A stretch of DNA of 64,000 bases from Circinella umbellata (taxonomy: Eukaryota; Mucoromycota; Mucoromycetes; Mucorales; Lichtheimiaceae). The position numbers were made by a program, and so were the translations under genes. Positions 50,615-62,028 of this stretch are shown one piece after another. Position 1 is the first letter of the stretch. Each line of letters begins with the position of its first letter. The DNA lies in contig JAIWNF010000025.1 in assembly GCA_025093555.1 (NCBI GenBank), positions 62,001 to 126,000 of the forward strand, given 5' to 3'. The notes under the pieces were generated by a model, which worked only from the letters and a program-made list of their open reading frames with translations, was not told the DNA's origin and ran no database searches.

Positions 50615-51124
50615 ACGAACGACGCGACGAACGATGCAACGAACGATGCAACGAACGATACCACGAACGATATGACGAACGATGCGACGAACGATACCAC
50701 GAACGATGCGACGAACGATATGACGAACGATGCGACGAACGATACCACGAACGATATGACGAACGATACCACGAACGATACCACGAACGATACCACGAAC
50801 GATACCACGAACGATACCACGAACGATACCACGAACGATACCACGAACGATACCACGAACGATGCGACGAACGATGCGACGAACGATGCGACGAACGATG
50901 CGACGAACGATACCACGAACGATACCACGAACGATACCACGAACGATGCGACGAACGATACCACGAACGATACCACGAACGATGCGACGAACGATACCAC
51001 GAACGATACCACGAACGATGCGACGAACGATACCACGAACGATATGACGAACGATGCGACGAACGATACCACGAACGATACCACGAACGATACCACGAAC
51101 GATACCACGAACGATAAAAGGTAA
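50477..51124 (+). CDS. hypothetical repeat protein, hydrophobic leader plus Thr-Asn-Asp repeats
   Basis: One frame across the minisatellite starts MNHLSIFYIF, has about 40 hydrophobic residues (FLYILLLLTSFILTLIFFVF), then RRSTTND and 41 TND-X tetrapeptides (X = Thr, Ala or Met), ending KR-stop, 215 aa. Where X is Thr, each repeat creates an Asn-Asp-Thr glycosylation sequon. The leader would fit a signal anchor, but the DNA under it is simply T-rich, which gives Phe/Leu/Ile by default. Other frames across the repeat (Asp-Glu-Arg-Tyr/Cys type) are equally open, and the GTAAGT after the repeat hints at splicing. I do not assert that this is expressed. Confidence 0.2.
   Translation: MNHLSIFYIFSLYPFFSSFLYILLLLTSFILTLIFFVFFLTQRRSTTNDATNDATNDATNDTTNDMTNDATNDTTNDATNDMTNDATNDTTNDMTNDTTNDTTNDTTNDTTNDTTNDTTNDTTNDTTNDATNDATNDATNDATNDTTNDTTNDTTNDATNDTTNDTTNDATNDTTNDTTNDATNDTTNDMTNDATNDTTNDTTNDTTNDTTNDKR
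50615..51118 (+). repeat. 12-bp minisatellite, 41 units plus a terminal variant
   Basis: Every unit is ACGAACGAT followed by a variable triplet; only the first unit differs (GAC for GAT). The triplet takes just four values: GCG, GCA, ACC and ATG; the last partial unit has AAA. Order of triplets, writing A for GCG/GCA, T for ACC and M for [44 protein letters not shown]. Because the unit is 12 bp and contains no stop in any frame, all six frames are open across it. It is bounded by a pyrimidine tract with GACGCAG (50596-50602) on the left and a strong donor-like AAAAG|GTAAGT (51116-51126) on the right. Confidence 0.97.
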
Positions 51125-51154
51125 GTATATTTATACTCTTTACTATCTTTGGGT

Positions 51155-51250
51155 AGTAAAGAGGACCGATGATCCAGTTACCCACTGGGGAGGTCGGGTC
51201 CTGACGCAATGCCACCTCCACGTGGTAGGGCCTGTCCACGTAGCTTTTTT
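51155..51250. other. GC-rich island next to the minisatellite
   Basis: About 95 bp with clearly more G+C than A+T inside an AT-rich desert. It holds GGGGAGGTCGGGTCCTGACG and a CACGTG-containing segment with inverted words (CCACGTGG, and CCACGT again 20 bp on). On the minus strand the same DNA reads as plausible protein (YVDRPYHVEVALRQDPTSPV, GNWIIGPLYYPK). It could be an exon or relic of a minus-strand gene, a structured RNA or a transposon piece. I cannot decide. Confidence 0.5.
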
Positions 51251-53860
51251 CTTGAAAAAAAAGTTGCGGCCAAGAGCATTGCATTTTTTTTATAATAAAT
51301 ATTTTATCATAATGTTGTTTGTGTACCATTGGGCTGTTGTTTAGAATGGTTTCTTTCTTTCTGTATTTTATTTTTATTAATAATATAAATAAAGTGTTTT
51401 TCTTTTATCGTTTTAAAAAAATATTGTCGTCTCTTTATAATAATTTACATGTTCATATAAAGTAATGTAAAATCTAAGATAGAAATTGAATTACTGGTTA
51501 CCATGACATACGTAATGATTTGACATATTTTAATTGATAAGATTTTTAATGGTTGGGTCAACACCAACATATGCAAACAGTAGCTAGGGAGATGTGATAC
51601 GTACGTAACATATACCAATGACTTTATAGTGCGGTCATCACTGTGTTTTTTTAATACTATTTGGGGCTATCGACGCCTAAATAAATGGATTTTATTCACG
51701 TACTAGATGTAGCAGTAGTCACGCTCTTTTCAGTATTTTTGAATCAGTCATTCCTGTCAAGGAGAGACAGCTATTCTAATGTATATTTATCTTAAACACT
51801 TTGATGAATTGATAGCATTTAATTTTTTTTTTCTTTTGGGATACATAATCGAGCTTCTTTCGGGATATACTGTTGCCTGATTTGTTGAATGTGGCTTCAA
51901 ATAACGAGTTTTGTTGACAGCTCGGTTCGAGTAATTGGGCCAATATACAAAGGAGCCAATGATTCCAATACTTATTTGTATGTGCAACAAGCAAATAAAC
52001 CACTCAAGTACATAATGAAAATGTACTTATAACTTAATAAAAAAAATTCTACTTTATACAAAATAAATGTGTTATATATCATTATTAATATAGAAAGTCG
52101 TGACCTAATTCTTATTTTACTTATAATCACAATGTGTATAAAAATATTTTGATAGTTTAGTATGTATATCTCAAGAAAGCTACTACAGTATGACTCAGCG
52201 TGATTTATAGAGCGTCTAATTAAAAAGAGAAAACAGGGTATTTATACATATCTAAATAACTATGTTCAGCTCATCAATACTCCAATACGTATATCTTTAT
52301 AAAAAACACTTTTCTTTTATTATGTTTGTTATTATTCAAAGCAGTAGTTAATTCTATTGGATACTACGTATCTTTTAATTAAAGTATCTTAAGCTGTTGA
52401 TTTGATTTGATGTAGATAGCTTATATATTAAACGATCGACTTCATCAAGTTATATTTGTTATTACTACTTTTAGTCTTCGTTAATTTTTTCTTAGTGACA
52501 ATAGATTAAGTACATATACCTTTCAATTTTACTTAACTTTACAAGAGCATCAAAATTTGAAATGACTAAGTACAGGGGGTCCCCGTCAATCTCATATCCG
52601 TTTACTTTTCATACATCATTGTCTTCACCAAAAATCAAGGAAAGGAACGTAAAAATGACATAACAGCATTTTTATATTCCCGTTTATTTCAATTTTATAG
52701 TAGCAAGTGGGGTTGGATGCTGAACGGATAAGAAAATTTTCATGCGATACCATACATTTACAGTATAAGAATTACAATTAGATTATTATACAGGATTCGA
52801 GCTGCTTTTCTGTTACGCCTCTTGCGGATTTTTTTTATATTTAGAAGCTTATGGAATGTTTAATTGCTTCTTGTCTTTTTTGCTTTATATTTTCAGATAC
52901 ATATCGTGCTAATTTCAGATGCCTTAAACAGGTTAAATTCATTTTTAGCCTATAATGTCAGTGTTCAGTTTGTCATGGTTTGTGGAAGAAGTCTTTTTTC
53001 CTCGGCCAGAATAGCGTATTATTCAGCTATTAAGCCAATGTTTGATTTAGTTGCTGTGATTTTGGTGTATATAGAGCAAAAAATTTATAGAGATTATTAC
53101 GTAGTGAAAAAAAACGGTTATGAGGTACGTACCTGCTCAAATATAAAAAAGAAATAGTTTCAATAACATATTAAGAACAGGGAGATGCATACACAGTTCA
53201 TTGATTAAATATTTAAAAGATACGTAACGCGGGTTGAAGTATTCAATATAATATACTTCTTAGTATCCACTTATTTTTACATCCCATTATTTTCACAAAA
53301 GAAAATGAAGTTTTAAGTTGCCTGCACATTTTTAAACTAAACTTAGGCACAGATCTATAAATTTCCACAATATTAATAATACATCTTTACATATTAACAA
53401 TCGCAGCTGTTCTAGATAAAACAATTAATGATAAGCAAAGAATAATTGGATCACAAATTTCGATAGTATGAAGTTCACTATTCTTTGTTACCCAGAATCA
53501 TAACTAGCTACCATTATAACAAGCATTTTTATTAGACATCCTGTACCACGATTTTTTTTACAATGATTTTTTATTATACTTAGGAGTATATTAGGTATAG
53601 ATATGTATGTACCATATGGATTTCTTCCATTCTATTTCCAGTAAAGTGCGAATTATTATTATATAGATGACCATACTATTTTTAATAATGTTTCAACAAG
53701 ATAATTTTTGCAATTACATAATATTATCACGTAAGTATTACCACATCACTTATACAATGATTCCCCATGCTTATACCTACGTAATAAATTTTTTAATAAA
53801 AAAAAAACAAACAAACAAAGCATCACTACATAAAACTATTATTATATAAAAAAAACACGG

Positions 53861-54160
53861 ATGGATAAAAAAAAAAGTACCATTCGTATACATCAATGTT
53901 TGGGAGAAGGTTGTTGCAAGGAGAGTTTAAGAAAAGAGTATTATCCAAGAAATCCTAAAAAAAAATCCCGCTACTGGAACCCTGGCGGGAGAATAAATGT
54001 ACTTTACTCCCATACCAAGAGACAATGTAATCATCATCTGATATAAGATGATAATGATTGTTGTGTTGACCAAGAATGGCATTGTCATTATTGTTACACA
54101 GAATGTGGAAGAATTTTTACATGATCATGTTCCCCTCTACGTACCGCCATTTTGGGTTTC
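53861..54160 (+). pseudogene. cysteine-rich zinc-binding-like fragment with in-frame stops
   Basis: One frame reads MDKKKSTIRIHQCLGEGCC, KEYYPRNPKKKSRYWNPGGR, then SHTKRQCNHHLI, a stop, DDNDCCVDQEWHCHYCYTEC, GRIFT and another stop. Ten or so Cys and His in CxxxxC / CxxC spacing suggest an N-terminal zinc-binding domain, here broken by two in-frame stops. From memory similar N-termini occur in repeated-element proteins of Mucorales; unverified. No downstream body is present. Alternatively the stops lie in unseen introns, but no consensus donor was found at the right place. Confidence 0.4.
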
Positions 54161-55163
54161 TAAATATATTGAGTCTGTGCTCTCTCACATATATTATCTT
54201 GTTTAATTAATGAAATAATTAAGATAAAATGAAATTTTGTATAGTTTATAAATATACTGGAAGTTTCTTTATTATATAAACAAGCATGATTAAATAGCTC
54301 TTTTATTTATTATATAAATGGTGTTGTTTATTATTTTATTAGTCCAAAACATGTTATAATACGTACGTAATAAAATAATAATAAGTTTATGAGAAGAGCG
54401 TGAGGGTTTCATGTGTTGTCATTTGTGCAGCTCACATCTAACTGCATGTATGTTTTTATTAATACGTATGTCTAATAATAACATTATTAAAAATGGAATA
54501 GAGTAACAACATGAAAAAGACTCACGTCTTCTTTTTCTTTCAAGAGTAAACCAAAAGAAAGGTAATATTATACATATATAAAAAAAAAGAAGGGATAAAA
54601 GAAGAGGCGGTTTCACAGAAATAGCATCATTTTCAAAAATTAAAATTACAGTGATTTTTGTTGACGGCGGTCTTTTTTTTATTTTCTATGTAAGGGTGAA
54701 ATGGAATTATAAGAAGAGGGAAGGTAGTACAAACAAATGTGATCGTCCTTTTGAGAAGATCGACAACAAGGAAGCGCCGATTGTTAATTTTTTGTAATGA
54801 TAAGACTAAGCATATTTGCAGTACAACAAACAAAAAAAAAACCATGCATAATAAAAAAAAATACTTTTACTACTTGATTAGTTTATTTATTTTGTTTATT
54901 TCCCTCAGAATATTACAAAGAGAATAATAATGTTGCCAAGATATTTTACCTTTCCAAAATTGGTTACTACTTTTTAAAACTAACCTTGTAACCTTAGTAG
55001 CAGTTACTATCCATAATAATCAATCAATAGTAATCAACATCGAAAAATGAAACTTTTTAGTTTCTTTTTTTTTTCTAGACCAAAACGCTTTTTTTTTCTC
55101 GTTTTTTCTGTTTTTTATTCTTCTTTTTCTTTACGCACGTTCATATAAAATAATATATAATAT

Positions 55164-56933
55164 ATGTTTACCTATCAACGACTGCGGCTTGCTTTATTAT
55201 CACTTGTACTAGTCAGTATAACGGGACTCATTTATCGTTGGCATTCAACAAATGACTCTCCATTATTCTCATTACATTCAACGACACAACAAAATAAAAA
55301 ACCTGTCTTTCAACCGGCTTCTTATGATCGAAATGATCCTCGAATAGCCAAATTATTAGAAAATATTGACTTTAAATACTGTGGAGGCCCATGCAGGTTC
55401 ATGCTTCCAGTATTTATTATGGAACAAGGTAAACTACTTTTTCGCACGTATTACATGAATAACGTATATAAAGCAAAATTAATAATCAATGAATAATAAT
55501 GATTATAAATAATAGAAAGCAAAGCACAAATGCATTTAAGGCAGCTTGCGTTCATGGCTGGCATGCTTAATCGTACCATTGTACTTCCTAACGTTGGAGG
55601 GTCTCGATTAGGTGCTTGTTTGGATAATGACTTTACATTTTATTATTCAAATACATGGGCTGATGAAAATCAAGAACACTTTCAGCATATTACTTTGAGA
55701 AATTTTACATCTTGGATGAAGGAACGTAAAGCAGTTGGGTTCCCTGTAACATCACAAACTTTTCATGTTCATCTTAGTGCAGACCATAAACAAATTGGTG
55801 AAACCGATAATTGTCTTGCACCTTTAATGGATTTTACACAGTGGCATGAAAAATCTATTTATCTCCATGATAGTGGTAATATTCGCCGACGAAAAAAATA
55901 TCAACGAATCCTCTATGAATTCTTTGCTGGCAAAGAAGAAGAAGAGAATGATGACGAATTCAAAGTAGAAGATGACAATGATGTACCTGAAGTAATGAGT
56001 GTTTACTATGATCGAAGGTAAAGAGGGAAGATAACGATAGAAAGCGGGCTTTTTTTTTTGAAACAATAAGAGTATAAAAGCCAATCATAAAAAAACCTCC
56101 CTTATACTGACATAACAATGGTAATTTATAATAGGTTCCCATTTATTCAAAACCCAGCATCAGAAAACCCTATTCCTTACAACGAACGTATAACAGATAT
56201 TGCAGATAAATTATCCACTGAATTATCTCCTTATTTAGCTGTGCATTGGCGAACAGAACGCGCTGAACCTGCCGATGCGCTATTACCATGTGCAGAATCT
56301 TTAGGTGACTTAGTTAGAACTCGTGCAGAACAACTAGGAACAAAACCTACATTTTTCTTATTGACGGATTATCCACATTTATTCGATCAATCCTTTGTGG
56401 ACAAAACAGTATCGGACAACACCACTGAGACACACAATTATGAAGGTGAAGCTGGGTTTATGCCTGTCTCAGCTTCTTTCTCACCCAATTCTTTAACTAT
56501 TTATCATCATCAAGCTATTCAGTATCTTTATACCCATTTTCAAATTACGGTGACAAGTCTGGAAACTGAGATGATGTCAAAAGAAGAAAATAATATTAAG
56601 CCTCCTGGAAATTGGACTGTGTTACCGATTCCAAAAGATTTGGCTGGCCATGATAGTGGTGTTTTAGGAATTATTGATAAGCTGATGGCCATCCGTGCAG
56701 ACCTTTTCATTGCTGGTAAACCAGGTGTATGTGCTCGACGAAGTAGTTTCACTGGAAGAATTGTGGATGATCGTATTCACCGACGAATAAAAGAGCTCAA
56801 GGAAAATACACAGTATTGGATGAATGAAGAAGATGTTGAAAGAACAAATACTGATACAATTGAAGAATGGGCAGACTATTCTCAAAAAGGGTCTGGAGAA
56901 ATGAAAAATATTATTGAATATTTTAATTTGTAA
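55164..56933 (+). CDS. O-fucosyltransferase-like type II membrane protein
   Basis: Exons 55164-55428, 55516-56017 and 56135-56933 give 521 aa. A short cytoplasmic tail and one hydrophobic segment (about residues 9-24, LALLSLVLVSITGLIY) make a type II signal anchor, as in Golgi glycosyltransferases. The luminal part has KYCGGPCRFMLPVF, QMHLRQLAFMAGMLNRTIVL, PNVGGSRLGACLD, and YLAVHWRTERAEPAD, which resembles the His-x-Arg nucleotide-sugar site of GDP-fucose protein O-fucosyltransferases (PF10250). It ends with DKLMAIRADLFIAGKPG and SSFTGRIVDDR, a strand-loop also seen in that superfamily (residues binding the donor). The donor sugar and acceptor cannot be deduced. An acidic insert (EEEENDDEF) lies mid-protein. 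Its stop codon is about 80 bp from that of the convergent AMPK beta gene. Confidence 0.75.
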
Positions 56934-57014
56934 TATTAATAATAGTAGTTCCTTTTCTTTTTTTCTTTGTATATTATCTTTATTTATTCTTCTTCATCCT
57001 CTTCTTTTTTATTA

Positions 57015-58695
57015 TTATTGCTTTGGAAATACCGGTCGATAATACATTGTTGTAACATACTATTATTATTATTATATATTCATATATGAGTGAATACCTT
57101 GATTATTCTCTTTCTTGTACAATAAAAATTCATTCCCTTTTTCATTTTCTTACCTTTTTACGATACCGTGTAGTAGTTGATAAAGCCATCACATTATCTT
57201 TGATAGAACTTGCATATAAATGATTCAAAGTAACATGATTTGGTTCTGGTAATACGGAATTGTCTTCGTCACTTAAATTTTGTGAATTTAGTAAGACTTT
57301 TTCCAAATGAGGAGGTAATGAGGGTGGTGGTTGTTGATCCCATTCTACATTGGCATTATTTTCTCCTTGTCCTTCTTCTGTAGACAAAGATTGTGCAAGT
57401 GCTAAAAGGTCAGGTGGAATTTCAGATGTATATTCACTTGTTGGCGTGGATGATCTTGATCGAGTATCTACTAACATTATATAAATATACATGGTAATAT
57501 GTTTAAAAATGATAACAACACAAAAATACAGTTATTTAAACTATCATTTTCTCAATTATAATTTTTACCTCGATCTATACCACTTCCACCTCCAAGCTCT
57601 TCAATAGAATCTTCATTTTCATCATCAATTACTTGTAGATAATTCACAAGGTTTCCATCCGGATCAGTAGCAGTTTCCATTTCGTTTGAGCATTTCCATT
57701 CATCATCAACAATAAATTTTAATCGATGTGTTCCAGGTGGTAGTTCTAAAACTGTCGCAAAATCCTGTGTGCTAAAAATAACCCATTAAATCATTTTTTC
57801 CTATTATTATTTTTTCTCTTTTTTTTTTTTTTTACCTCTTGACAAGTTTGATTTTATGTTTCCATCCATTAAATGTACCAGTAACATAAACGCTATTTCC
57901 TCCTTGTGACCAACTAATCATTGTAGGTACTCCTGCTATAATATTACAATGCATGGTACCTGCATTAATAATACATATATCTTTCATTTTTTATATTTAA
58001 ATTGGGAAATATATAATACCTTTTGAATTATGGACAAGGCTTCTGTTCCGATTTAAACGTTGTGATGATGATTGTTGTTGTTGTTGGGATGACTGAGATT
58101 GTTCTTCTTCTATTTCTTGTTCTCGATTAATACTCATACCTCGAGTACGATAATAAGGTCCACGAACTGACTCACTTCGATGATGTGATGAAGCAGAAGA
58201 GGATAACGATCCACCATACCATGGACTTGTATTCCCTGTACTTGATACCCAGCCTGATCTTCCTGTAGATAATGGTACTGCTTGAGTAGGTGTTGTTGTA
58301 TTTGTCATATTTGTTGGTGTCGCTGTTGTTCTTGTGGTTGTTGTTGGGGTATTTGTTGTCGGTGTAATTACTGAAGAAGGTTGGTCATTTTGTTGAAAAG
58401 ATAATGGAGGTGCTGTTTCACTTGTTGCTGGAGCTGAAGCATTATTATCTTCATCAGGTACGGTTGTTACGGATAATCGAAAAGGAACATGTCTATGATG
58501 TGACGATGAAGCTTCGGTTGTAACAATGGCAGGTGGCGCTGGCGATGTCTTTTCAAGTTGATATCCAGAAGAAGAGGAAACTACGGCTGGCTCATTATTA
58601 TTATTGTCGCTGTTGTCGTGACGAGATTCCGTATTATTATTTTCTCGATTGGTCTCGGTATTGGAGTTATTTTCAGTTGAATTTGAGTTGCCCAT
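57015..58695 (-). CDS. AMPK/SNF1 complex beta subunit
   Basis: Scaffold of the AMP-activated/SNF1 kinase that joins the catalytic alpha and gamma subunits and sets localisation (yeast Sip1, Sip2, Gal83). Exons from high to low: 58020-58695, 57836-57959, 57569-57771, 57154-57470, 57015-57059; 454 aa. The start MGNSNSTEN fits N-myristoylation at Gly2, as in Sip2 and animal beta subunits. A 200-residue Ser/Thr/Asn-rich region follows. The glycogen-binding-type CBM48 domain starts near residue 232: VPTMISWSQGGNSVYVTGTF, NGWKHKIKLVKR, LPPGTHRLKFIVDDEWKCS and DGNLVNYLQV. The ASC domain contains IPPDLL, PSLPPHLEKVLLN, EPNHVTLNHLYASSIKD and RYRKK-YVTTMYYRPVFPKQ. The last 14 residues come from a 45-nt exon. 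Membership is certain; which yeast paralogue it matches is not. Confidence 0.94.
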
Positions 58696-59122
58696 TGAAT
58701 ATGTATTAAAGTGTTATTCTCTCTTTCTATCTCACCACTAAGAAAAACAAAAGTTATGTTTATGGCAAAAAAATATTCCTAATATATCTATTCGACCAAC
58801 AGCTAAAATTAGATTTGTTGGGTTAGAAAGATGAAATTATCTTATCGTTTTCTTTTAGATGAAAATAGCTGCTTGTAATAGTAACTTTGTATATAATTTT
58901 TTTATTTTAATAAAAACAAAAAACAAAAAAGTAAAAGAGAAATAGAGAGGGAAAAGGCACAGAAAGAATGGAGAGAAGAGTATATGAGAGAAATAGGATG
59001 AATAACGAAATATGAAAGAGAGAATGGGAATGATGAATAAATTGAGGTTGTATTTCTTTTTTTCTTTACATACATATTTATAAGCACAGTATCTTTTTTT
59101 TTCTCTTATTGAATAGACATTA
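58696..59122. promoter_or_regulatory. AMPK beta promoter / CK2 beta 3' interval
   Basis: 427 bp between two minus-strand genes. On the minus strand it is pyrimidine-rich (58910-59110), and the AMPK beta leader includes a poly-purine/pyrimidine stretch. No gene. Confidence 0.55.
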
Positions 59123-60219
59123 TTAATTTCCTCTTTCGACCTTTTGAGATGATGGTGTGGTAGCAACTAATCGAGGTTGTTGTTGACGTGCAGTTGATGG
59201 TTTTGATTTATCTTCATCTTCTTTAAGTTTGTATTGAAACTCTTCACGTGCACGATCTTGCCATCGATGTTGTTCTGCAATATCGTGGATCTTAAAGCCG
59301 AAAATACGAGGCTCATATCGTTCAATTGATTTAGTAGGCATATAAGCTGGATGAACTTGGAATAACATATGTGGGAATGATGTACCGAAATAAGCACCAT
59401 CAATCGATGCATGTCGACTGGATTTAGGATTATAGATATCCTCACAACGTGGACAATACAATTTGACTGTTTTTGTCAACGGAACATCAGATAGTCCAAC
59501 GGGTAAAAGTGGTTGTAAATTACAAAGGACACGAGGACAACGACCGAAATCTGCTTTCTTATACTTGTCAAGCTAGTATATCAATTTTCATTATTATCGT
59601 TGATTAATTACTTATCATTAACATTAATTCTTATTTCTCTAAACTTAAAAAGAAAACCAGTTTACCATTTTGGCAAGACCGCGCGTCGTGATCACGAAAC
59701 GAGCATGAATTAAACCATACAAATGTCGTGCTGCCTTTTCAATTTGCTCTCGTGCTTTATCGCTCAAAGAATCTTCTTCTAATACACATATATTAATAAC
59801 ACATATAATTAGCAACAATAACAACTATTTTTTCTTTCAGTCTTCTTACCCAAATTATCAGTGATCATATCCAATGCCTCTGCATAGTATTGCTGTACTT
59901 CTTGACTTAAACCGGTTAAATTGAATCGATCCAATATGTAATCTTCGTCCACTTCACAAAAGTATTCATTGCCTTTGGTTTCCAAGAACCAATCAATCCA
60001 ATACTTTGCATAATCGCTTTCTGTTCCACTGCTCATGTCATCCACTATTTTTTATGATCATTATTTTTGATAGTTTATTTAATACATATGATAATATACA
60101 TTCTCCTTTTCCTTCTTATCATGTATTATATCCTTGTCGACAGTATATAATATTTATTTCACTTACTTTTGGGTTTTTTACCAGTCGATTCCGGTTTCGA
60201 TTCGGTTTGTTTGAGTAAC
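59123..60219 (-). CDS. CKB: casein kinase 2 regulatory (beta) subunit
   Basis: Dimeric regulatory subunit of protein kinase CK2. Exons from high to low: 60167-60219, 59850-60044, 59666-59778, 59123-59572. From the Met of [16 protein letters not shown] the protein is 252 aa, near the family norm. That ATG would be split by an intron (A at 60167, TG at 60043-60044). The upstream exon is open in the same frame ([17 protein letters not shown]), so the protein may start further upstream in an exon I could not find; alternatively translation may begin at MSSGTESD. Motifs: [51 protein letters not shown], and the zinc ribbon with CPRVLC and [16 protein letters not shown] (Cys115, 120, 143, 146), then [18 protein letters not shown]. 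The C-terminal tail is charged and Gln-rich. Confidence 0.92.
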
Positions 60220-62028
60220 CTATATATACATATACAATTCAAATATTATTTAGTATTTTTTTTCACAATCAAAAAAATACGATCTTTCTTCTCCTTCAAT
60301 TTCTTTGTCCAACATTTATCATTAATGGTATGAACAGTTTATTGACCGGCCGAGAAAGGCTGTCATCTGATTATTTTTACTTTATTGTTGTTGTTGTTGT
60401 TGGAAAGATAATATACAATGATCAAATGCCAGAACTTTTCCCTCAAACAAGTTTAATTTGATAATAAAAAAAACAATGAAAAAAACAAAGAATCCTGTTT
60501 TCTTTCAAGTTCGTTATAGTAAATAAACTTTTTTTCTTTACCTTTTCACTTTGGCTACTGTAAAAGAGGTTGAAAGTTGGTTGTCGACAAGAGAACAGTC
60601 CAAATTCTCTGGAAAATTTGGGGCTGATGCTTAAAAAAAATTGCGCATCGTTTGTCGGGCTTGCTTTGCTTTAATCTACCACTAACAAGTTCTAGGTCAT
60701 TTTCGCTTGAATATTATTATTTCATCTCTTATATCACATCAAGTCTATTATACTTTCCTTTGAATAAAGATAAAGATTAACTTATCATGGCAACAGTTTA
60801 CATATTATGGGTTTTGATTATAGTGACAACAAATATTACGATGATTATTATAACAGGCTTTAAAAAATGGCTCATTGCTGCTAGGGCCTATATTTTCATT
60901 ACTTATTGACAACAATAATAAAAAAAAGTATCATGCTGACGAAAATTCATTTTAATAGCGCGTAGATATTAATAGCTAGCATAACATATATGTTTTCTTT
61001 ATGAGCCAATGTCACTTTCTTAGGTGTATATATATACATATATATATCGACCGGACGACCAATAAAAAACTATTGTAACAACATTAGAGAATGGATCGCC
61101 CAGATTATCGGCCCAGTAACAACAAAATGAGGTACTCCAAAAAAAAGTGTTGAATACGCAAAATAGTCAATGTATCTTGTTACCTAACTAATATTTATAC
61201 ATCATCAGCTTATATATAGTACTTACATACTAGTCTTTTACCTAACCACGGAGTGTTACGTATATGTAGCCGATAAATTTGTTATTATTCAGATACGTAC
61301 ACCCACAATAAAATAAAAAGAAATACCGTCATCCAGTCCCATTTTTTTTCCTAAAAAAAACATTATATCTTTATAATAATAAAATAAAACGTACGTACTT
61401 AGTTATAAAAGAGGTTAAAATAAGAGCATCAACAATGCATAAAGAACATGTTAACAGTACATCAGATAACTTAGATATAAGCATAACATACATTATATAC
61501 GTAAAAGAATTATTAGTGAAGGAACATTTAAGAAATGACAAATAATTTTGTATAAAGTGGGATAATAAAAGGAAGAGCACAATAGATGAAGTTATACAAC
61601 TCGTGAAAAGAGTTCTGTTCCTAGGTTTTCTATTGTTAGCCGTTTGACACTAAATACCCTAGTATCGACCGTACCAACTCTTACATTAATAACTGTTTGA
61701 GCCTAGGATTCATTGTACCTTTGTAATATAAATCCCAAGGTAACTCGATTTTTATTTTCATAGTATTTACGTATTAAATTTATATACCTCCATATATTGT
61801 TGTATCATATTCACATATATGATACAAGATCACTTTTGTAAACTCTTATTCAGGATATTGAGTTTCATCTGTATACAGAGATGTATAGAGCACAAAGTAT
61901 TCTACTGTCTAAGCTTTCCTGTACCGTTCATCAAAGAAAGTTGAGGTGTCATTTTTAATGCGCTCAATAACCCATTTGGGTTTTAGTGATCCCCCGATTT
62001 TTACTGCGGCAGGTGAAATTCTACAAAA
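60220..62028. other. intergenic, CK2 beta upstream region and AT-rich gap
   Basis: 1.8 kb with no intact gene. The first 400 bases probably hold the CK2 beta promoter and a leader exon: on the minus strand AAAAG|GTAAAG at 60537-60546 looks like a donor. The rest, to the second repeat copy, is AT-rich with several TACGTA words and no recognised protein. Confidence 0.5.

Larger units (their letters stand above)
51121..55163. other. 4-kb gene-poor region
   Basis: Right of the minisatellite. It starts with a compact GC-rich patch (51155-51250, described separately) and then turns AT-rich with many TACGTA words. A second G/C-rich transposon-end-like word (52571-52600, TA followed by CAGGGGGTCCCCGTCAATCT) and the cysteine-rich relic at 53861-54160 are the only structured items. 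The frame at 52864-53157 has mixed hydrophobic text without a domain. No intact gene. Confidence 0.5.

Noticed and set aside
50615..51118. CRISPR-like array
   Set aside because: Units are contiguous 12-mers with no spacers; a minisatellite in eukaryotic DNA.
50512..51329. Minus-strand proteins across the minisatellite (Val-Ser-Phe or Arg-Ser-Trp-Tyr repeats)
   Set aside because: The unit contains no stop in any frame, so long frames arise automatically. No start context or domain.
52780..52835. Reverse-strand tRNA (GGATTCGAGC)
   Set aside because: No acceptor stem, anticodon arm or A box around it.
13158..58695. Functional clustering of the CreA/Mig1-like repressor with the AMPK beta subunit
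   Set aside because: They act in the same signalling pathway in fungi, but 43 kb and many unrelated genes separate them; co-location in the window is likely chance.
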